Shown here one piece after another: positions 26,181-36,492 of a stretch of DNA of 64,000 nt. Source of the stretch: Nematostella vectensis (Eukaryota; Cnidaria; Anthozoa; Actiniaria; Edwardsiidae); contig NC_064041.1 in assembly GCF_932526225.1 (NCBI RefSeq), positions 10,028,813-10,092,812 on the forward strand, read 5' to 3'. The notes below the pieces were generated by a model. That model was not told where the DNA came from, made no database searches, and saw nothing but the letters and a program-made list of their open reading frames with translations. Position numbers and translations under genes: made by a program. Position 1 is the stretch's first letter, and each line of letters opens with the position of its first letter.

Positions 26181-26985
26181 ATAACCTTTCAGAGTTGATA
26201 GACTTTGTCAATTCTTTATATTTTCATCTTCCAAATGGTATGTGGTTCGTATGGACCCTATAAAACACGCGTTTGCATGAATAACTTAAATCTGTAATAT
26301 TGAGGTATTTTGGTCAACCTTCGGAAAAAAGGCCGTAAACTGAAAGGCCCGGGTCCAGTCCATTGTGACGTAGATCAAGATGTCAGCCAAATCACAGGAG
26401 AAAACATATGCGCGCGCTAAACCGGTTCCCGTCTTCATTTCTTCTTAGTTATTGCTGAAGAACGTTGTGTGGTTGCAACTTTTACAGTCATCTTTATATC
26501 TCAACCTGGTAGTCAGGTGATTATTTAACTTCAGCAAATAAATCTGCAAATTTAGCAGATATTTTTTAGTGTTTGCATTGTTTTTGCATTGTGCGCGCGC
26601 GCTGCATTCGCAATCAAGAATGATGACGTTCTTACGAGCGCGCGCTGTTTTTGAAACATACAACTAAATATTTTTTTTCGCATACAATTCTCGACTTTAA
26701 ACTATTCTTCGCTTCATTGTGGGTAGCATTGCAATAGGGGGCACTTCACCGGTATTTTGTGGTATTGCCGTCTCTGAATTTTGGCGGGTTTAGGGAGGAT
26801 GCGTTGTTTGGGATCTTCCCGCCAAAGCTTGGAGTTATTCACTCGATTCAAATTCCTTTCGCGCGGCCAGGAAAATTTTCAAGATGGTGGGGAATTCAAA
26901 TTTCAATCAAATTTAATTCCCTTTTCAGAATTTGGAAGTTTATCTATGCTTTGTTTTGGCTCGATTGATATAGGTGAAAGTTTTT
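26181..26985. other. Unrelated 0.8-kb insert splitting the 37-bp satellite
   Basis: The satellite stops at 26180 and resumes at 26986. The insert is AT-rich, has GCGCGCGC clusters near 26590-26645, and between 26779 and 26829 has TTTTGGCGGG and, inverted, TTCCCGCCAAA. Both look like E2F sites. No clear terminal repeats or target duplication were found, and no coding frame is convincing. Confidence 0.6.
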
Positions 26986-27480
26986 AAGTGAGGGCGGGCC
27001 AGGGCGGCCCTCAAGTCCATGCGAGTGAGGGCGGGCCAGGGCGGCCCTTAAGTCCATGCGAGTGCGGGTGGCCCAGGGCGGCCATTAAGCCGATTTGAGG
27101 GAGAACAGGCCAGGGCAGCCACTAAGCCCAGTCGAGTGAGGGCGGGCCAGGGCGGCCATTAAGCCCATGCTTGAGAGGGTTGTGCCAGTGCGGCCATTAA
27201 GCCGATGAGAGTGAGGGCGGGCCAGGGCGGCCATTAAGCTCATGCGAGAGAGGGTGGGCCAGTGCGGCCATTAAGCCGATGAGAGTGAGGGCGGGCCAGG
27301 GCGGCCATTAAGCCCATGCGAGAGAGGGTGGGCCAGGGCGGCCATTAAGCCGATGCGAAAGAGGGCGGGCCAGGGCAGCTCTTAGCCCATGCAAGTGAGT
27401 ATGGGCCAACGAGGACGCCCAGACAAACGAGGACGGGCCGGTTTGGCCCCTACGCCCAGGCATGAGAGGGTGGGCCACCG
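26986..27480. repeat. 37-bp satellite, second block
   Basis: The same unit as at 24090-26180, more degenerate toward the right end. Confidence 0.9.
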
Positions 27481-28380
27481 CGGCCTTTACACGTTTTTTC
27501 TCACGCCGGGCAATCAAAACCTCGCCCAATCTATCGCGAATGGGTAATCGAGGACCATGCCCATTCAATCCCGGGCCCTCTCGCGACGTAAGGTGCCCGT
27601 ATTACGCAAGGGTTCGTGCATATGGGTGCGAGGCAGTGTAATAGGCGGCTACACAGATATCGAACTCTTTCTGTAATGGTATATGGTTACAATACATTCA
27701 GAGTACACGCATGAGCTACCCTATGAGGCATGTGCCTGCACTCTAAGCTATTATTATTTCGGAAAATTTCACCGGTAGGTGATCGGGCATCGCCGGCTGG
27801 TAAGCAAGGGGTCTTGTCTGCTACTCCCCACTTGGCGTGTTCGAGTATATGTAGTGCCCGGATACGGAGCGGCACATTCCCAGGTTTGGAACGATTTAGT
27901 CCGTAGGACAGCTGGTTACTCAGGCGCTGGTAGAAGCGTGCTGTTAGGCCAATGGCCATACATAGTATTCACACCTGGTTCTACCAAGACGGCGAGGTGA
28001 ATAAGTTTTCTCAAGCGGGCATACGGAATGTATGGTGATGGTAAACCGGATGGGTAGGGCCTGGCAGTTGGCCACAGGGCAGGTTTGCGTGCCTGGTTGA
28101 TATGCATACCTGCTGGCTTTTTATTTTGCTGGGCTCCCCGTGGTGACCGGACCTGTGGTCTTCAAGTGCTTGTTCTCCGGTGGTGCTTGGTTATAATTGG
28201 GGTCAGGAGGTACCATTCCCCGGTCCTCAGTCCCTCCTTTTCAAGCACCTGTTTGGGCGGGGAGCTGTGGCCCGGAGGCCCGGCTCCTTGGGTGCGCTTG
28301 GTTAGGAGGTCACCGATACCTGACCCCAAACTTATCAGACGATGAGTTTAATGCTAAATTGCGCTTATGCTCTGTGCTTA
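27481..28380. other. No gene recognised
   Basis: Mixed-composition spacer with no supported exon or repeat. Confidence 0.4.
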
Positions 28381-28433
28381 TGTAGCATACATGAATATGG
28401 GGAAGTTGATTGCCCCTAATTATGAGCCCCTGC

Positions 28434-29386
28434 AGCGCGCCATGTCGATTCCGAATCTGGCTATTTTTAGTAACCACCACCCCACCACTGCACGTGAGGA
28501 TTTGCTCCTTTTATTTTGTCCTACTCCCCCGCGGGTTGCGTGTTGTTGTTTTGCCAACTCGATAGGAATTAAAAGAGATCATGAAAAATAACTCGGAAAA
28601 AGAAAACAAGTCTAACTTAAGTAAGCAAGATTGGCAAATATACTCACAGAAAGCTAAATCCCTGAATAACTTGACTGTTTTGTTTATCTGATTGGCGAAG
28701 TTAAGTCAAGAAGAAAGAAAATAGCGACGAGCGAAAAAATGCCTGTGATACCGAGTTTGATTCAAATCCTCCAAATCACTCCAGCTTGTATAATATACTT
28801 AATAGTTATAGAAATGTCTAGAAACAACATCAAAGAAGTACAGTAATAACTCCCTCTTTATTTTCTCACTATTAGAGAAGTTCAGATACTTCAGCTTGCG
28901 GCCTCTGTAAATCACAAAAATGCATTCCCTCGCTACAAGGATGGTTTTATGTATTTTTCTTAGATTCCTTCTCAATTAACCGGAATATTCACAAAAATCA
29001 ATATCATATCTAACTTACAGATTTTGTTTGACCATTAGGAAGAAGCAGCAAGTAGAGCGGAAGCAGTGTTTGAAGCACTAGTTTTCCGCTCTTGATTTTG
29101 AATGAAGTCTCTGAAGTCTTTTTTTACACGTTTTTGAAATCTTGCAATTCTCGAAGTACTACATTCCTTTAATAAACCGCAACTGCCAGTATCCTTATGC
29201 TAGAATGAAATGGTCGATGTTATTAGTGTAAATAGGGTGTTTTCTTTTTCGGATTCAAGTCACAAAACAGCGGCAAACAATAAGATGTAAATGCCAAAGC
29301 GCTGGGGGAGGGTGAGTAAAAATTCTCACGCGCAGTGGTGGGGTGGTCACTAAAAATAGCCAGATTCGGAATCGACATGGCGCGCT
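28434..29386. mobile_element. Non-autonomous DNA transposon with about 75-bp terminal inverted repeats
   Basis: The left end reads CGCGCCATGTCGATTCCGAA and continues with CTGGCTATTTTTAGT. The right end is the reverse complement, ending at 29386. The arms stay similar through a CCACCACTG word. The interior is AT-rich and non-coding. The insertion interrupts a copy of a dispersed segment (GATTGCCCCTAATTATGAGC) also found inverted at about 31045-31080 and in sense at about 49198. A target duplication was not resolved. Confidence 0.75.
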
Positions 29387-30654
29387 AGTAATACCCTATT
29401 TAATTGTCCTAATAATCTCCTAGTAATTGTCCCTCTCTTATCTTATGCTCTCTTGTAATTATAGAATAATTATATTTCTATAATAATACAAGCGATCTTC
29501 CTAAATTCAACAAGAAGATAATGACTGGAAACTTTAAAATTATTGCATTTTATCTCGTTAGGAGGGCTCTCTGCTTGCTGCAATTTAGACCCAGTTAATA
29601 ACCCTTTCATTACTATTACGCCCTGAGGCGCCTGTAAAATATAGGCCCAACTCCAAAAAGTCAGAAATGCAAACCAAACATCACCAGACCCGGATACTCC
29701 TGGATTCCTCCAAGGCATAGACGACCTTTAAAAGCGCATCCAAGCAATGTAATAGAATTGACTCTATTTTCAAAATATCAACCTTGATTTCTGACCAATT
29801 TGTAAACAAATGCTTAAACCTGGAAACATTTCTTACCAAAATTCCGAACTACAATTAGAGACAAGCAAACACAGATCAAGTCAGAAATAAATACCTTTAT
29901 TGCGCTCTGTCAGGTCCCATTTTACAGCCATCAGCCACAATAGGCAATGCTAGAACCTACATTAGAAGCCAGTCACCATGTTTAGCCTTTTTTGCATGCC
30001 TGCACTGCATCATGGGAGTCTTGGAAACACCTTGACAGACAGGCGGGCAATCTCCTCCCCCAGAATCATAACAGTTTTTTTTATAAGTCTCTTTGCTCCG
30101 AAGCCAAACAAAACATTTCCAGGTCCAAGGAACCCAGAATAAGCCTGAAAACAATTTTTGAATAAGGTTGGGTAGCAAAGATGGCCAACATTGGAGAGTA
30201 TAAGGCCATTCACTAAAAAAATTTCTTTCTTACTTGGTGAAGCGTAGACAAGGAATTATCCCATTGAATCAACCGCAGCGTGCAAACATCCATAAGCACA
30301 GCATTAGTTATGCCCAAATAGACTTTATGGTTTCCTAAGGCACTCTCCAGATGTGAAAAAGCTGTAATTTTTAAGCAAATTACAAGCAAAACTGTTGTAA
30401 GCAACAGGCTGTAGCAGTGCCGTCGCTAGAAAGAAAAGGCACTGCAGTGCATTGTTGGAAACTTCGAGGCATACCGTCTTGGGTCAGCGGTAGCTTTTAA
30501 CTGATAGTGTTGGATTTGAGATAGGGGGGAGGTTTCTGTTTTCAGTCTGTTTTTCTTACAATTTTGCTCAAAAGTACCCAGGAGTGAAAGGGTTAAGATA
30601 AATCACTATTCAATCAAGCCAGAAAACGCACTTTATTTTTTGAGAGGCTTTTCT
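29387..30654. other. No gene recognised
   Basis: AT-rich spacer without a supported exon or repeat. Confidence 0.4.
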
Positions 30655-31215
30655 ACCTAGTTCCCAGGGTCCTCTCCCTTTCCTGTCATTTTTGGGTCGG
30701 CCCGAAATGGCCCTGGGATCGGCCACTGCGTTCTACATATTGATTGGTCTGCGGCTAAATGCAAATTTTGCAGCGCAAACTTAAAAATAAACATCGAAAA
30801 AGCAGAGCCGCAGATCGACTGTTGGAAACAGTGTTTTGTACACAAGGGAATTACAGAGAATTGCTTGGGATTTGTTTTCTACAACAAAAATCGCCCAAAA
30901 AGTGTGATTAAGAATAAAATTCAGAAAGAGCGGGCGCTCGTTTGATATGACGCTATTTTCTTGCGCGGGTAAAATTAACGAAACTTGTTTGAAACAAATT
31001 CAAAGATGAAAAATCGTAGCAATTCTTAGCTATCCTAAATCAGGGGCTCATAAGCAGGGCAATCAACTTCCCCATATTCTGGTACTATATAAGTGTCACG
31101 GCGTTTCCTAGGATCAAGCTATTTTTAGACGCGCGGATTAGCCAATCAGATTACAGGGCGGAAAAACTGACTTTGTCTCAAGGAATCCAAAATGGCGGCC
31201 GAGAAAAGGGAAAAC
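30655..31215 (-). promoter_or_regulatory. Inverted duplicate of the promoter-like segment upstream of the second RNF213-like gene
   Basis: Reversed, this segment matches 49025-49410 in two blocks. One holds TTCCCAGGG, CTTTCCTGTCATTT and GGGATCGGCC. The other holds GATTAGCCAATCAGAT (a CCAAT box), GGGCGGAAAAAC, GACAAAGTC-type words and CCAAAATGGCGGCCGAG (a YY1-like site). No exon-1-like coding sequence follows it, so it may be a relic promoter or part of a dispersed repeat. Confidence 0.6.
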
Positions 31216-31225
31216 GTCGTCATAT

Positions 31226-31551
31226 GCGATTTGAATTCTTGACCGGCGCCGTTGGACAATTAGGTACGCTCGGCTGAACAAGGAGCGAAGCAAACTATTA
31301 TTAGCCTGCGAGGTGGAAAGGCTGTCATCGGCGTATAGTAATCTGTTATATAAATTAAACAAAAATAAGAGATAACAGATTACTTACCTTGCTTCGAAAA
31401 CTGATAGCTCTGAATTTTAGACCACGAAAAATTATGAAATCCGTATCGGATGCGCCGGTGACAGCCTCGCGCTATAAGTTGTTTGCTTCGCTCCCGTGTT
31501 CAGCCGAGCGTATCTAATTGTCCAACGGCCAGGTCAAGGATTCAAATCGCT
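31226..31551. mobile_element. Foldback MITE with about 70-bp arms
   Basis: The left arm begins GCGATTTGAATTCTTGACC and contains CGTTGGACAATTAGGTACGC and GGAGCGAAGCAAAC. The right arm is its reverse complement, ending near GATTCAAATCGC. An inner palindrome (TAGTAATCTGTTAT with TAACAGATTACTTA) lies at about 31337-31386. It is non-coding. Confidence 0.8.
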
Positions 31552-31968
31552 GCTTACTCGTTTTAAAAAATGGCTAGAGGCCAGGGAAAATGATTTAGCT
31601 CTGATGTTTTGCCACATATCGAATGTAAGTGTACCCTGGCATAGGTCTGCGGGATAAAAATATTTCGTTTGTTGTATTTTCCTCGCGAATTTCGACGGTA
31701 TTTGAGTGCTACCGAAAATGGCGCCTCCAACCTTGTTTCTTTTCTTAGTAGGGGGAGAGAAGTCATATATTCCGTTACAAAAACCCCCCAAAATCGTATA
31801 TTACCCATAAATATGACAACAACAAGGCATGTTCTAAGTTTTAAGGCAATTTTATTGGCAATGTTTTACAAAAAATCGCGACTTCAATCCGCTCGTTTTA
31901 CCTCTAAGAATAACAGCCGATTCCAAGCTACGAACAAGCTTCAAAACCATTGCCTGGGCTACCTGTGC

Positions 31969-31989
31969 CATGACCTGTCCTGGACTCAC
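31969..31989. repeat. Outer end of a host inverted-repeat element, cut by the virus-like insertion
   Basis: CATGACCTGTCCTGGACTCA here, continued by the sequence starting at 47110, matches the reverse complement of about 48640-48680. The 15-kb element is therefore inserted inside a terminal inverted repeat of an older host repeat, whose other arm survives intact. Confidence 0.7.
31984..31989. repeat. Target-site duplication ACTCAC, left
   Basis: The six bases directly before the G-run that starts the element. The same six bases follow its terminal C-run at 47110-47115. A 6-bp duplication is the hallmark of Polinton/Maverick integration. Confidence 0.8.
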
Positions 31990-32340
31990 GGGGGGTACCG
32001 GGGGGTTTCAGTGAAACGGCCTGGGAGGCGCGAATCGCCCCTCCGGGCCTCCCAGCCCCGTCTCTATATATCAGGCAGATAATGCTTTACGTACATAAAC
32101 AATCGGCAAAAGCTAATGTAGGCCAAATCGATTTCACGTACGCTTTTGTTAAGTTATTAGCTTTCAAAGTCAGAGCAAGCGTAATTCTCAGTCAACTTTG
32201 CCGTGGTTCCCAATTGTTCAACCGTAGGCCCACTCCATTTCATATATTTCACGTACGCTTTTGGCGATTGCTAATGTAGGCAAAATCGATTTCACGTACA
32301 TAAGCTTTTGGCAATTGCTAATGTAGGCCAAATAGATTTC
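31990..32340. repeat. Left terminal inverted repeat
   Basis: It begins with two G-runs, then TTTCAGTGAAACGGCCTGGG, the word CGCGAATCGCCCCTCCGGGC, TATATATCAGGCAGATAATG and several TTTCACGTACATAA words. It is the near-exact reverse complement of 46860-47080 and a more diverged match to 45890-46025. Confidence 0.85.
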
Positions 32341-32778
32341 ACGTACATGAATGATTAATTAGGGCTGTAGGCCGGGCGCGTTTCGCGTACATGAATAATT
32401 AATTAGGGCTGCGTGCATGAATGATTAATTAGGGCAATCGTAGGGCGGGCGCGTTTCGCGTACACGAATAATTAATTAGGGCTGTAGGCCGGGCGCGTTT
32501 CGCGTACATGAATAATTAGGGTGTAGGCCAAATCGGTTTCGCGTACATAGATAATTAGGGCAATCGTCCATGTAGGCCAAATCGATTTCACGTACATATG
32601 CTTTTGGCAATTATTCATGTACGCCGGGCGCGTTTCGCGTACATGAATAATTAATTAGGGCTGCAGCCCGGTGGGCGTTTCGCGTGCATGGATAATTAAT
32701 TAGGGCTGCAGGCCGGTGGGCGTTTCGCGTGCATGAATAATTAATTAGGGCTGCGTACATGAATAATTAATTAGGGCC
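32340..32778. repeat. Subterminal repeats of the left terminal repeat
   Basis: About eight units of roughly 40-50 bp combine GTACATGAATAATTAATTAG with GGCTGTAGGCCGGGCGCGTT and TCGCGTACATG. The right terminal region has fewer inverted units (about 46690-46850 and 45740-45860), so the two ends differ in copy number. Confidence 0.85.
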
Positions 32779-32835
32779 CCCAAGGACTTGCAATTAGACA
32801 TCCGTCTGTCCTGTGGTATACCGAGCGTTCGAAGG

Positions 32836-33255
32836 ATGAGGTGCGGAAAGGATTATTGCGGGTGGATAAAGGTCGGTCACGCAAACACGTGCGGCCGAAG
32901 GTGCATGGACACCTACTGCAAGGTGCAACTTCAAAGGCTCCGTAAGGGCATCCCCCTCCCCGTGCCGTGCAGGATCTGCGGCATAGGGACTCGGTCGGAG
33001 ACGCGGTTGTGCCGCCCCTGCGGAGCGAATCGTGTAGGACAGAGGATGCGTGGCGTCGAGAGGCGCGCTCGGAAATGGTTCGCACTCGTCCTGTCTGACA
33101 TCGCAGCCCGCGGCACAGGCAATGGATACTGGGTGGCACAAGGCATACCCAAACGTCCTGTCCGACACCGCGGCCCGAGGTACGGACGATTAGGGGCTGG
33201 GTGGCACAAGGCACACCCAAACGCTCGTCCCGCCGGCTGCGGTACGGGAAATTAG
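32836..33255 (+). CDS. Cys-rich zinc-binding small protein of the element
   Basis: An ATG at 32836 gives a protein beginning with paired cysteines (CGKDYC, CGRRC, YC, then CRICG and CRPCG), which looks like two zinc-binding modules in the first 65 residues, followed by an Arg-rich stretch. I recognise it as a small family in cnidarian virus-like elements but know no function. DNA or RNA binding is an inference. The C-terminal third is encoded by the direct repeats at 33120-33346 and may not be native. It is the first gene inside the left terminal repeat, in the same direction as the polymerase region. Confidence 0.6.
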   Translation: MRCGKDYCGWIKVGHANTCGRRCMDTYCKVQLQRLRKGIPLPVPCRICGIGTRSETRLCRPCGANRVGQRMRGVERRARKWFALVLSDIAARGTGNGYWVAQGIPKRPVRHRGPRYGRLGAGWHKAHPNARPAGCGTGN

Positions 33256-33346
33256 AGACTGGGTGGCACGGGTCATACCCGAACACTCGTCCCAACGGTT
33301 GTGATACGGGCAGTCGGAGATTGGGTGGCACAGGGTATACCCAAAC
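33120..33346. promoter_or_regulatory. Four direct repeats with hairpin potential immediately before the polymerase-region start
   Basis: Units of about 62-68 bp each contain CTGGGTGGCACAAGGCATAC or a close variant, followed by CCAAAC. TGGGTG and TACCCA or CACCCA can pair within a unit. The last unit ends directly at the ATG of 33347. It could be a promoter, a replication signal or simple expansion. Confidence 0.55.
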
Positions 33347-34258
33347 ATGGACGCTTATATAGAGGAGATTTTCGATAGCATGCGTGACAAAGAGGCGCCC
33401 GCCGTACTGGCAGGGCTGGTCCAGAACATCCTGGACGAGGACATCCCCGACGATGTCAAACACAGGCTGCTTAAGCCGCTCGTACCGGAGAAGGTGTGGA
33501 CGGAGGAAGACGACCCTCTGCTGCTGGAACGGCGGCAAGAGGACCCGGAGGGCTTAGACCCCGAGGAGTACTATTCTCTCTTCGTCGGCGGCGCCCATCT
33601 TCGGTTCTCAAGCGTGGATGCCACTCTACGGGGCCAAGACATAAGCGCCGGTGTTTACCAGGAGATACGAGATCTTGGTGGAACAGGTGTCGTTGCTCTA
33701 AAGCCGGTTGTGCGGGGGCCTGATATTAATGACGACGGCTCGGTGTGGTGGGTCTCGCACAAGCGAGAGTCTCTGCGGGCGAACGCAGTGCTTCCGCTGG
33801 TGCTCGAGATGGTAGACCCCGACCGGCGTTACAGACTCTTTACGGTCGTTGGTAAGGCCCCCGCAGAGCCATTGGCGCCAATCACAGAGGAGGAAGGGCG
33901 CTCGGAGCACAAGATCGGTGGGTCGTTAGTCAAAAGAGGGGGCCAAATCGCAGTCGGTGCCCTGGAAGGCATCGATGCGGGTATTTGGGAGAAAGGACGA
34001 GAGTACCTCGTCTACGTGAGATACGAGCTTCGCCCTCTACCTGAGCGAAATGGTGAGCCTGGGCCAATGTTTGAGCGAGATGGGAGTGACGCTTTCGTTA
34101 ACTGTGTTGTGAGCTATGTTGCCGACTTCTTGAGGAATCGCGGCACCTCGCGCTCCCTTGGTCTAACCAAGACACGAGGCAAGATCCTCGAGGTCTTCTT
34201 TGGTGCACGAGGTGCACCAAAGAAGACCTCTTTGAGATGGAAAAGAAGATCGGGATAA
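33347..34258 (+). pseudogene. N-terminal region of the polymerase-B-like replication protein
   Basis: An acidic N-terminus of about 80 residues precedes a folded-looking region. The part near residues 245-290 (a VSYVADFLRNRG stretch) resembles the segment that precedes the exonuclease/polymerase domain in protein-primed-type B polymerases of such elements. The frame is lost at the 18-bp inverted repeat at 34190-34230. Just after it, another frame (about 34202-34320) carries Cys residues and a MEKKIG stretch that looks like the continuation. Assignment to the polymerase rests on position and style, so it is moderate. Confidence 0.55.
34190..34230. repeat. Perfect 18-bp inverted repeat with 5-nt loop
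   Basis: GAGGTCTTCTTTGGTGCA, the loop CGAGG, then the exact reverse complement. It coincides with the frame break between the two replication ORFs, so it looks like a small inverted duplication made by template switching. Confidence 0.9.
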
Positions 34259-34315
34259 AGCTGGTAGCCGTGGACGCCCTGGGCAACGTCCTGTGGGACT
34301 CGGGGAAGTACGAAC

Positions 34316-36487
34316 GTGTATCGTATCGCGGATGTTGCGGGACGGTCATTGAGCGAGGTTCTTCAACTGACCGGGGCCATTCAGTTGACCGAGTGGGGGT
34401 TCTCTGAGGCCTGTCACCCCTACACTTCCGGGAGGGTAGGGCAGCACTTGGAACAAAACGAGGGCTGGATCACCACGCCAGAGCTCAAGGACCTGCTAGA
34501 CTTGGGTGACCTCGCCATGGCCGCGGCGAGGGAGGTGTTGTATAGCGTCGGAAAAAAGGACTCCATCAAGTTCCCCCACTCCGGCCCCGGCGGTGAAGAC
34601 TCGCAGGGTCGAGATCTCGCTGTCCGTTTCGTAGGCAAGTGCGCTCGCCATGGCGACGAGTCCTCTATCGTAGTCCGCGACCGTGAGGAAGCCGCGTATC
34701 TGACAAACCTCCTTGCGGGCACCGACCACTTACTTAACTCCGAGCATGCCGACGGGGCTCATCTGATCCAATACAAAGACGGAGTCTGGCGCTCACAATG
34801 GTACCACATCAGGGCCTTCGTCTTGGCGTACACAAACATAGCGTTGCGACGCATGTTGAGGCGGATCCTTCGCGAAGACGTCCTCCGAGTGTGCACAGAT
34901 GCCATATACGCAAAGGCGGTGCCCAGTGGTGTGAGGCTCGTGGAGCGAAATCCGAGGTATGGAGAGTGGCGCCACAAGAGGCCTGGGTACGAGTGGCGGC
35001 CCGAGGCGGCTTGGGGTCCGAAGAGGTCGGGGTGCTTGGCTAGGGAGCCAAGCACTGCGCCGGGTCTGCCGTGCGATCTGGTGGCCGCAACCTCTGCGAG
35101 GATGTATCTAGCCGGCCAGGAAGGATCGGGGAAGACCGAGTGGGCGGTGAGCATGTTCCGTGGCCGTAACGCTGTTGTGCTCACCCCCGAGAACGACCTC
35201 GCCCACGACCATCGCAACAACCCGCGCCTCGCGGTGAAGGCTCAAACCTACCACCACAACCTCTGCATACCAGCGGAGAAGCCGATAGAGGAGTGGAGAC
35301 CTTCCGAGCTGGGGCACAAACTCGACCGTCTTACAGAAGTAATCATCATTGACGAGTGCTGTAAGGTGCAGACTAAAGTGCTACGCGCCATCCTAGGGTA
35401 TCTCGCCACGCGGCCGTGTCAGGTAGTGTGTTGTGGCGACTATGGGCAGGTCCCGCCCTGGGGAGATAAAGAGGGGCCTCACGATATGCTCAAGGAGTGG
35501 GCACAAGGGAACATCCGCTGGTTCGGGTCCGACTACCGCTGCCTGTGTGAAGACTGCGGAAAGCCGTACAGTACATGCGACTGCGGCTCTGCCGCCCCCT
35601 CCTCCAGGCTCCACGACATAAAGGGCCGGATTTGGTGTCAGCCAGACTCCCAACAGCTTGAGGTGTTTCGAGAGGAGTGGGATGGGGTGGCGTTCGACGC
35701 GGCGATCGAGCAGGCCCACCCAAGCGATATGTGGGTGTGCTCGACCAACAAGATGGGGGCCCTTGTCCAGCAGCGATTGGTAGAGCAACACAGGAAAAAC
35801 TACCCCCGACTGCCAGCAACCATCCGCTTTGACCCCGATCCTAGCGTCGCGCATCGTTATTGCAAGCAAGGAGGGCCGGTGCCCGTGCCAGACAAAAGGG
35901 GCGAGAAGGTCGACGCGTACAAAGGCACGGTAGTCGAGGTCCCTCTCGGCGTGGTCCTTAACGGGCTTCCCCTCGAGTGGAAATACGCGGGCTGGGGGAC
36001 AGTCCACCGGGTGCAGGGCAAGACCATCCAGAACCCAAGACGTCTGTTTATCATAGACCACAGCTTAGAGGGCTGGATCACGAATGCTGTGTACACCGGC
36101 ATCTCCCGCGTGCGGCTCGCCCACCAGATAGTCCGCGTGATCCCCCCCGATGACACCCCAGGTGCTTTGGTTCCCACAGGACTGCAGGCTACGCCCAGTG
36201 AAGAGCTCATTATAGCGCGAATCAAGCGATACGCTATAGACGACAGGCAAAAGGGTCGCACGAAGTACACGGGGCCGCACCACGTTCTGACGGTAGAGCA
36301 CGTACTCGGCATGATTGCTGAAGCGGAAAAGAAGTGCACGCTCTGTGGCACTCAGCTTCTGCTTCAGGGGTACACCAAGAGTCATCCCCAATGCTTCAGT
36401 ATCGACCGGCGGGACGACAGTCAGGGTCACTACAAGTGGAATGACAGACTCACGTGCCTCAGCTGCAATAGAAGGCACAAGCGCTGA
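34316..36487 (+). CDS. Polymerase-B-like remnant fused to SF1 helicase and C-terminal HNH nuclease domain
   Basis: 723 residues. Residues 160-200 resemble the B-family palm around motif C, but with CTDAIY (193-198) in place of the usual DTDS, and no motif A or B is recognisable in residues 1-160, so polymerase activity is unlikely here. The helicase follows: Walker A GQEGSGKT (267-274), Walker B IIIDEC (343-348), GDYGQVP (374-380), VHRVQGKT (563-570) and YTGISRVR (593-600), a Pif1/RecD-like SF1 layout. A Cys cluster (409-423) lies between motifs. Residues 674-722 form an HNH-type domain: C-x2-C, FSIDRRDDSQGH, then C-x2-C-NRRH. The product would replicate element DNA. Frame continuity with the upstream ORF is lost. 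Confidence 0.8.
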   Translation: MYRIADVAGRSLSEVLQLTGAIQLTEWGFSEACHPYTSGRVGQHLEQNEGWITTPELKDLLDLGDLAMAAAREVLYSVGKKDSIKFPHSGPGGEDSQGRDLAVRFVGKCARHGDESSIVVRDREEAAYLTNLLAGTDHLLNSEHADGAHLIQYKDGVWRSQWYHIRAFVLAYTNIALRRMLRRILREDVLRVCTDAIYAKAVPSGVRLVERNPRYGEWRHKRPGYEWRPEAAWGPKRSGCLAREPSTAPGLPCDLVAATSARMYLAGQEGSGKTEWAVSMFRGRNAVVLTPENDLAHDHRNNPRLAVKAQTYHHNLCIPAEKPIEEWRPSELGHKLDRLTEVIIIDECCKVQTKVLRAILGYLATRPCQVVCCGDYGQVPPWGDKEGPHDMLKEWAQGNIRWFGSDYRCLCEDCGKPYSTCDCGSAAPSSRLHDIKGRIWCQPDSQQLEVFREEWDGVAFDAAIEQAHPSDMWVCSTNKMGALVQQRLVEQHRKNYPRLPATIRFDPDPSVAHRYCKQGGPVPVPDKRGEKVDAYKGTVVEVPLGVVLNGLPLEWKYAGWGTVHRVQGKTIQNPRRLFIIDHSLEGWITNAVYTGISRVRLAHQIVRVIPPDDTPGALVPTGLQATPSEELIIARIKRYAIDDRQKGRTKYTGPHHVLTVEHVLGMIAEAEKKCTLCGTQLLLQGYTKSHPQCFSIDRRDDSQGHYKWNDRLTCLSCNRRHKR

Positions 36488-36492
36488 TCACG

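Noticed and set aside
24090-27500. Many 60-70-aa reverse ORFs with repeated LARPHSHGLNGRPGPPS words
   Set aside because: They are translations of the 37-bp satellite.
32771-33538. 255-aa reverse ORF opposite the Cys-rich gene and the polymerase region start
   Set aside because: It is a shadow frame of GC-rich coding sequence on the other strand; it has no motif and overlaps two better-supported ORFs.
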